Origin: Isoetes taiwanensis
Taxonomy: Eukaryota > Streptophyta > Lycopodiopsida > Isoetales > Isoetaceae
Direction of reading: 5' to 3'
DNA length: 64,000 nt
Assembly: GCA_021234155.1 (NCBI GenBank)
Contig: JAJEKV010000163.1
Location: 1 to 64,000 of the forward strand
Shown: positions 59,155-64,000 of the stretch, piece after piece
Numbering within the stretch: the first letter of the stretch is position 1
Layout of the letters: each line of letters opens with the position of its first letter
The notes under the pieces: model-generated
The model's input: the letters and a program-made list of their open reading frames with translations, nothing else
Told to the model about the DNA's origin: nothing
The model's database searches: none
Made by a program: the position numbers and the translations under genes

Positions 59155-59909
59155 TGTTGAAGATATTATATGCAAATGATTACTCTAAGACAACAAGTTC
59201 AAACACTTCAAGTAAACCTTCTTTCACACGCCTTATGTATTCAAACCAATAAGCAAATCTTAGAGACAATGCTTATTATAAATTCAATTCATCAAGCTAA
59301 CAAGGTCAGGTATACAATGGTCTGCATTTTTACCTCAAACTTCATCGAAATCCATCATCTTCACAACTCCACAAAAATGATCTATTACTACTTATTTTTA
59401 TTTGATCGATCCAATCGATTAGACCGGATCCCGATCTTCCGGGATGCCGCGGGTCCTTCTCTCCTTGCATCTTGGAGCATGCTTAAATCGTCATGGCAGC
59501 TTGTTCCGAACCTTATTGCAATCAAGTAATCCCTTTGTTAGTTTCAAGTCTATATTTGGTTCAATCTTATCCCGATAACCATTGAACCATAAAATGTAAT
59601 AAACCCTTAGGTTATACTTTGTCGTGATAGTGAACCATAAGATCTTCATTGAATATCCGCCATAAGGTTCCATCGAATATCTTCCATATTGCTTATTAGG
59701 CTATTAGGTATAAACCATTACATATAGGCTTAGCCTTCAACAATCATAATTCTTAGATTGTAATCTCTGCTTTTTTTCATAATTACAACACTTAGGTTGT
59801 AAATTCTGCATAAAGCATAAACTGTCTGCATAAAGCACAAACTAACCATTGGTCCCATGCGATAATAACTTGTCCATTTAAACCGCGTGTGATGTTTCAC
59901 ACATCAACA
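59155..59909 (-). repeat. 3' LTR of Ty1/copia element
   Basis: A 755-bp block starting TGTTGA and ending TCAACA (perfect 6-bp inverted ends), directly after the purine-rich GGGAGGAGAA at 59910-59922 on the minus strand. The polyprotein stop codon lies a few bases inside it, as in many plant copia elements. Its partner 5' LTR would lie beyond 64000, so the pair cannot be compared. Confidence 0.8.
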
Positions 59910-60244
59910 TTCTCCTCCCTCAAAGACAACAGTTTAAACACATGAAGATCATCTCTGAATTTTATAAACTTTCTCTCTACTAATGCTTTTGTAAATATGT
60001 CTGCTGTCTGCAAATCTGTACTAATGTAACACATTCGAATGAATCCCTTTTCTGCAATGTCTCTTATAAAATGTATATCAATTTCTATATGCTTAGTTCG
60101 CTCGTGCTGGACAGGATTTTTAACAATTGCAATACAGCTCATACTATCAGTATAAATCAAAGTTGGCTCACCTTGCTTAAACCCAAGTTCTTCAAGTAAT
60201 CTCCTTAACCATACAATTTCTTTGGCAAGCAATGAACTGGACAC
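59897..60244 (-). pseudogene. copia RNase H
   Basis: A frame of 115 codons with AKEIVWLRRLLEELGF, IYTDSMSCIAIVKNPVQHER, TKHIEIDIHFIRD and TADIFTKAL, the complete C-terminal half of copia RNase H including the D-S and H-I-x-x-x-x-H/D-F-x-R motifs. The upstream half continues in the frame 60192-60476 after a frameshift. It ends NVDV at the LTR boundary. Confidence 0.88.
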
Positions 60245-60950
60245 GTATTCTGCTTCTGCAGAAGATAATGCAATCGAACTTTGTTTTTTGCTTCTCCAAA
60301 CAACAGCTCCTCCTCCAAGAAAAACAACATATCCAGATGTTGACTTTCTTGTGTACAGATCTCCAGCCTAACTGCATCATCAAACCAAATTCAATATTAA
60401 ATCTTTTGAGTTGAATGTGATGCCATGATACTTTGTTCCATTGAGATATTTCAGAATATGTTTTCCTGCTTCCCAATGTTTTTTAGTAGGATTGTTACAA
60501 TACCTACTTAAAACATTTACTGCATAGCTTATATCAGGGCGTGTATTGTTAGATAGATAAAGCAAACATCCTATTAGTTCTCTATATGGAACATTCTCAA
60601 TAACCTTTTCAAACCGCATTACGATCACCAATTTGTGACTGGTACAATAGGTGTTTTATCGCTTTTGCTCCTTCTAAATTGAATCTTCTTAGCATGTTAT
60701 CAACATGCCTACTTTGACTTAGTGAAATAATCCCTTTTTCTTTATCTCTCCATACTTCAATCCCTAAGAATTGCTTCAGCTCGCCCAAGTCCGTCATCTC
60801 AAACTTAGTTTTCAAGATACCTTTGCAATGATCCAAACAAGCACGGTCATTTGACATCATAATACAACCGCCCACATAAAGTGCAATCACACAAAAATTT
60901 TCTCCATCCCTCAGATCTATATAAATTACCATCATTATGTAATCTCTCAA
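60245..60950 (-). pseudogene. copia RT, second half
   Basis: Frame 60609-60950 carries IALYVGGCIMMSND (active-site box with both aspartates replaced by glycine, about 60868-60879), KTKFEMTDLGELKQFLGIEV and SLSQSRHVDNMLRRFNLEGA. Frame 60380-60631 continues with [20 protein letters not shown] and [21 protein letters not shown] frame change falls near 60620-60640. Confidence 0.88.
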
Positions 60951-61103
60951 ATTTTCGATCTCTTTAAGTACTTATCCATGCAAAGATACCATTCACTTAG
61001 GTGATTATCTAAGTCCATAAACCGCCCTGTTAAGCTTCCATACCTTGATGTGTTGTCTTTTCATACCCCCGCAGTTGTTTCATGAATATGGTTTCTTCGG
61101 GGT

Positions 61104-61658
61104 TCAAAGATTTAAAAATGCAAGATTCACATCCATATGATGTAAGTCAAAATTCATTGCATTTGCTATTGCCAAAAGCACTCTTAAGCTTGTAACCTTT
61201 ACCACAGGGGAAAATATTTCATTATAGTCTTTCTCTTTTTCTTGTGAAAATCCCTGAGCTACTAATCTCGCTTTGTATCTTTTTGTTCCATCATTATTGG
61301 TTTTAATTCTATATATCCACTTGTTTCTAACTATGTTCGTGCAATCTGGCTTTGCAACTATATCAAAAGTTTTAGCATCAATAAATGACTGCATTTCTTC
61401 TGCCATTGCTTGTACCCATCTTTCTTTCTCATTGCTGCTTATTGCCTCTTCATAAGATGTTGGAATCTCATGATTACTCAATACTGCCAAAATCTGCTCT
61501 GTGTCAGGGATATCAGCATGCTTCTCCAGCCTTTTGCTTCTGCCACTTTCTAACCTCGCCATATTCTTTATCATCAAATGTCGGCCCCTTCTTTCAATTT
61601 CTCGGCTTGTGTTTTTTCTTTTTCTTAATTCTATCTTCTTGCTCAATTTGTTCATCAT
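61104..61658 (-). pseudogene. copia RT, first half
   Basis: A frame of 184 codons with ERWVQAMAEEMQSFIDAKTF, RNKWIYRIKTNNDGTKRYKA and RLVAQGFSQEKEKDYNEIFS, then LHHMDVNLAFLNL. All match the N-terminal RT blocks of plant copia elements. The usual QMDVKTAFLNG is altered and the frame ends there. Sequence between 60951 and 61103 is frame-shifted. Confidence 0.9.
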
Positions 61659-61830
61659 TTGTCGCTTCTGTTTACTATTGGATCATGTTGATCTTCTCGT
61701 GGCTATTTGATCATGTTGACCATCAACTTCTTTTTCTGAAACTTTCTTAACAGTATCCTCATCATCCTCAAGTCCAAAGATTTTTGATGACTTGTTTCTA
61801 GCTATATCTTTTTCTCAAAAAGGCACGACT

Positions 61831-62610
61831 TTATTTTCGGTCCTTGTAGAACGCCCGCTCATCAAACACTATGTCTCTGCTTATGACAATCTTGTTTAGT
61901 TCTGGTACAAACATTCTATAGCCCTTAGTCTGTTCATCATAACCAACCAGGTAACCTATCTCAGCTTTATCATCTAATTTCAGTCTTAATTCACTGGGTA
62001 TATGAATGTAACCCAAGCAACCATAGGCCTTAAGGAAATTGTAATCAATGTGTTTATCAGGAGACCATACAAGTTCTGGTACATTACCTTTAAGGCTCGA
62101 TGTTGGCAACTTGTTTTGTATATAGATTGTGCCTTCAAAGCTTCCTCCCATAGATAATTAGGCAAACCTGAAAATTTTTGCATGGATCTAAACCGCATCA
62201 AGCGGTGGTTCTATTCTTTCTTTTCATTGCCATTTTTGTTTGTGGGTGTATATCTACATGAGTCGCCTTCTAATTCCTCTTGCCATGCAAAATAATTTGA
62301 AATGGTGTGACAAATACTCTCCTCCTCTATCAGATCTTATGCATTTGAGTTTTCTATTGGTTTGTCTCTCCATTTCTGATACATAGAGCTTTAAAGCATC
62401 AAGTGCTTGAGATTTTCGTGCCAAAGCAATATCCTTTGCATCTTCTCGCTAAAAGTCATCTATAAATGATATGAAATATCTCTTACCAGCTTTTGCTCTC
62501 GACATTTAGAGGTCCACATAGATCAAGATGAACTAGATCTAGTATGCCTTCAGCTCGTTTGTTTGATTTTTGAAATGGCGGTACTGCTCAATTTTCCTTT
62601 CATGCAACCC
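61831..62610 (-). pseudogene. copia integrase remnants
   Basis: Frames 61986-62201 and 61831-62151 carry MRFRSMQKFSGLPNYLWEEA and KLPTSSLKGNVPELVW, DYNFLKAYGCLGYIHIPSEL and IGYLVGYDEQTKGYRMF, the C-terminal integrase blocks of copia elements. The catalytic core in 62200-62610 is scattered over frames (NG-x-x-KRKNRT-like text at about 62215-62240). It is inactive. Confidence 0.82.
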
Positions 62611-63564
62611 TCACATATAGAATGATGGGGTTTCTGAAATATTGCAGTCAATGAGCCCTTTTTTAACCATGAACTTCACATTATTATAATGCGTATGTCC
62701 AAGTCTGCTATGCCATGTTTCAATATCAGAAAATGTCATTGCATTAATGCTATCAACTGCACAATTATTCATTTGGAATAAATTGCCAACTCGAGTTGCC
62801 AAGAACTTTAATTCATTATTCATGAAGATTTTACAAGACTTTTTCTCAAAGAAGACTTTGTAACCCAAGTCCACAAGTTGACAAACTGAAACGAGATTTT
62901 TTATTAAACTGGGAACACAAAGTACATTTTCAATATTGACAATATTTCCATCAAGATCATGTAACTGCAACATTCCACATCCCTCAATTTCTTGTAATTC
63001 TCCATTTCCCACTTGTACATGTCTTGAATGACCAGGGCTTTGATTTTTGAGCAAGCTGGATGATGTGACTACTGATCTCTCAGCTCCACTATCAACTACA
63101 ATCACAGAATTTTTATTAGCCCTTGTATTAGGAATATTCAATGAGCAAATACAGTTTACCTCATCATCATTTGCTTCCTCCTTGTCAACAGTTTCAGATT
63201 TTTCTCTTGTAATATGCACCCCTGCTGCTCCTCCTCTTTTCTTTGCAAAATTTCCCCTTCCCCTTGTGTCATATCCCTTGCCTCTTCCTCTTCCAAACAC
63301 ATCTTTAGGACTGGGGCATTTGGCAGCAATATGCCCTCTTCCCTTGCAGTTATAACAATTAAATTCTTGTCCAAGTTTAGGACAGTTTGGTTTGATATGA
63401 CTTGGTTCATAACAATTATAACAAATTGTCTTTTCTCCTTGTGATTTTTTCTTTTTCCCTGTGTAGAGAATTTCAGATGCATTCTCCTCATCTCTCATAA
63501 GTTTATTCTGCTCTATTTTCGTTCTCAACATGTTTTCAAAGATCCTCTCGGGTTTTTGCAACAT
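62611..63564 (-). pseudogene. copia gag C-terminus, protease and GAG-pre-integrase
   Basis: A frame of 317 codons. Two CCHC knuckles appear, CYNCYEPSHIKPNC and CYNCKGRGHIAAKC (about residues 46-85), then a glycine/arginine-rich linker. The aspartic protease is shown by VIVVDSGAERSVVT (DSGA motif, about residue 157), and the GAG-pre-integrase by TWHSRLGHTHYNNVKFMVKK (H...H zinc ligands of the integrase start). The stop at 62611 cuts it before the integrase core. This is the longest surviving piece of the element. Confidence 0.9.
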
Positions 63565-63663
63565 TTCTAATCAATAATGATAACGAAAGCATTAGCACTA
63601 ACTGACCTAACAATTGCTAGGACCAAAACTCTCTCATTTAACACTACTCCTGCTCCATCTAAG

Positions 63664-63999
63664 TCAAAGAACAAGATTGTCAAACTTGTTGAAGAAATCT
63701 ATCACATTCTCTTCCTCATTATATTTTAAATTCCTCAATTCTTTCTCCAAGATAGATGAGGTTTTGTTTTCATAATGCATAAGCATGTATTTCCACATCT
63801 GTTTAGGGGACATACCTCTAAGTTTCAGCAGAATAGTTGGCCCAACTTTGCTGGTTATTATTCCCCTTGCCTCTTTGATTTTTGTGGAGAGTACACTTGC
63901 AGACATCACACCTCCTCCTCCACTAACTATCTTTGCAGAAGTCCTCTTTTGAACTGTAGAGGATGATGCATTCATCACTAACTTCACTGCTACCTGCAT
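63664..63999 (-). pseudogene. copia gag, partial
   Basis: An open frame running off the window edge. ARGIITSKVGPTILLKLRGM, QMWKYMLMHYENKTSS and LRNLKYNEEENVIDFFNKFD match the UBN2-type capsid region of copia gag. It ends in a stop before the zinc-knuckle frame begins, about 100 bp further on. Confidence 0.85.
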
Positions 64000-64000
64000 C

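Larger units (their letters stand above)
59155..64000 (-). mobile_element. Ty1/copia retrotransposon, 3' part, inactive
   Basis: The minus-strand gene order is gag, CCHC knuckles, protease, GAG-pre-integrase, integrase, reverse transcriptase, RNase H, polypurine tract, LTR. Integrase preceding RT defines the Ty1/copia type. The polyprotein is broken into at least seven frames and the RT active site reads YVGG instead of YVDD, so it is inactive. The 5' LTR and the start of gag are outside the window. Confidence 0.92.

Overview
The window reads as nuclear DNA of a land plant with a large, repeat-rich genome. The evidence is a plant-type LRR receptor-like kinase gene with a GT-AG intron, a plant-type autoinhibited Ca2+-ATPase locus with many introns, and Ty1/copia, L1-type, RTE-type and DIRS-like retroelements packed between AT-rich spacers and microsatellites. 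Nothing suggests bacterial, organellar or vector DNA. A gymnosperm-like genome is plausible from the long transposon-filled introns, but that is inference and the species cannot be named from the sequence.

Only one protein-coding gene looks intact. It is a 925-residue LRR receptor pseudokinase on the minus strand (38835-41708, two exons). It has a signal peptide, about 21 LRRs, one membrane span and a kinase-like domain that has lost the HRD aspartate and the DFG motif. It most resembles the probably inactive plant LRR-RLKs of the At2g25790/SKM1 type.

1-14946: spacer with microsatellites, a SINE-like repeat with a (CTAT)n tail, a short RTE-type LINE 3' end (11331-11457) and a degraded L1-type LINE (about 11458-14600, minus). 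14947-32911: exons of a broken ACA8/9/10-like Ca2+-ATPase on the plus strand, still separated by introns. One intron holds a roughly 7.2 kb L1-type LINE (17122-24293, minus) bounded by a perfect 17-bp target-site duplication. Other introns hold (CT)n tracts, tandem duplications, SINE and RTE fragments. 34565-37125: remains of a DIRS-like (tyrosine-recombinase) retrotransposon on the minus strand, with RT, RNase H and recombinase-like pieces in order. 38769-42660: the LRR-RLK and its flanks. 43005-43665 and 47460-48134: two direct copies of an unclassified repeat of about 660 bp. 48516-57905: several GC-rich RTE-type LINE fragments, a coiled-coil coding remnant, a possible RCC1/CRINKLY4-like fragment and a 36-bp minisatellite. 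59155-64000: 3' part of a Ty1/copia element on the minus strand with a 755-bp 3' LTR and a decayed polyprotein; its 5' end lies outside the window.

There are no operons or cooperating gene sets. The main story is a host Ca2+-ATPase locus that decayed and was invaded by retroelements, next to an apparently functional receptor pseudokinase gene. The RTE-type copies share a 3'-end signature (a GGTTTTYC...GAAAACC hairpin followed by GGGTTTTTTAATC, often with a TTCTA-type tail), which ties scattered fragments across the window to one family.
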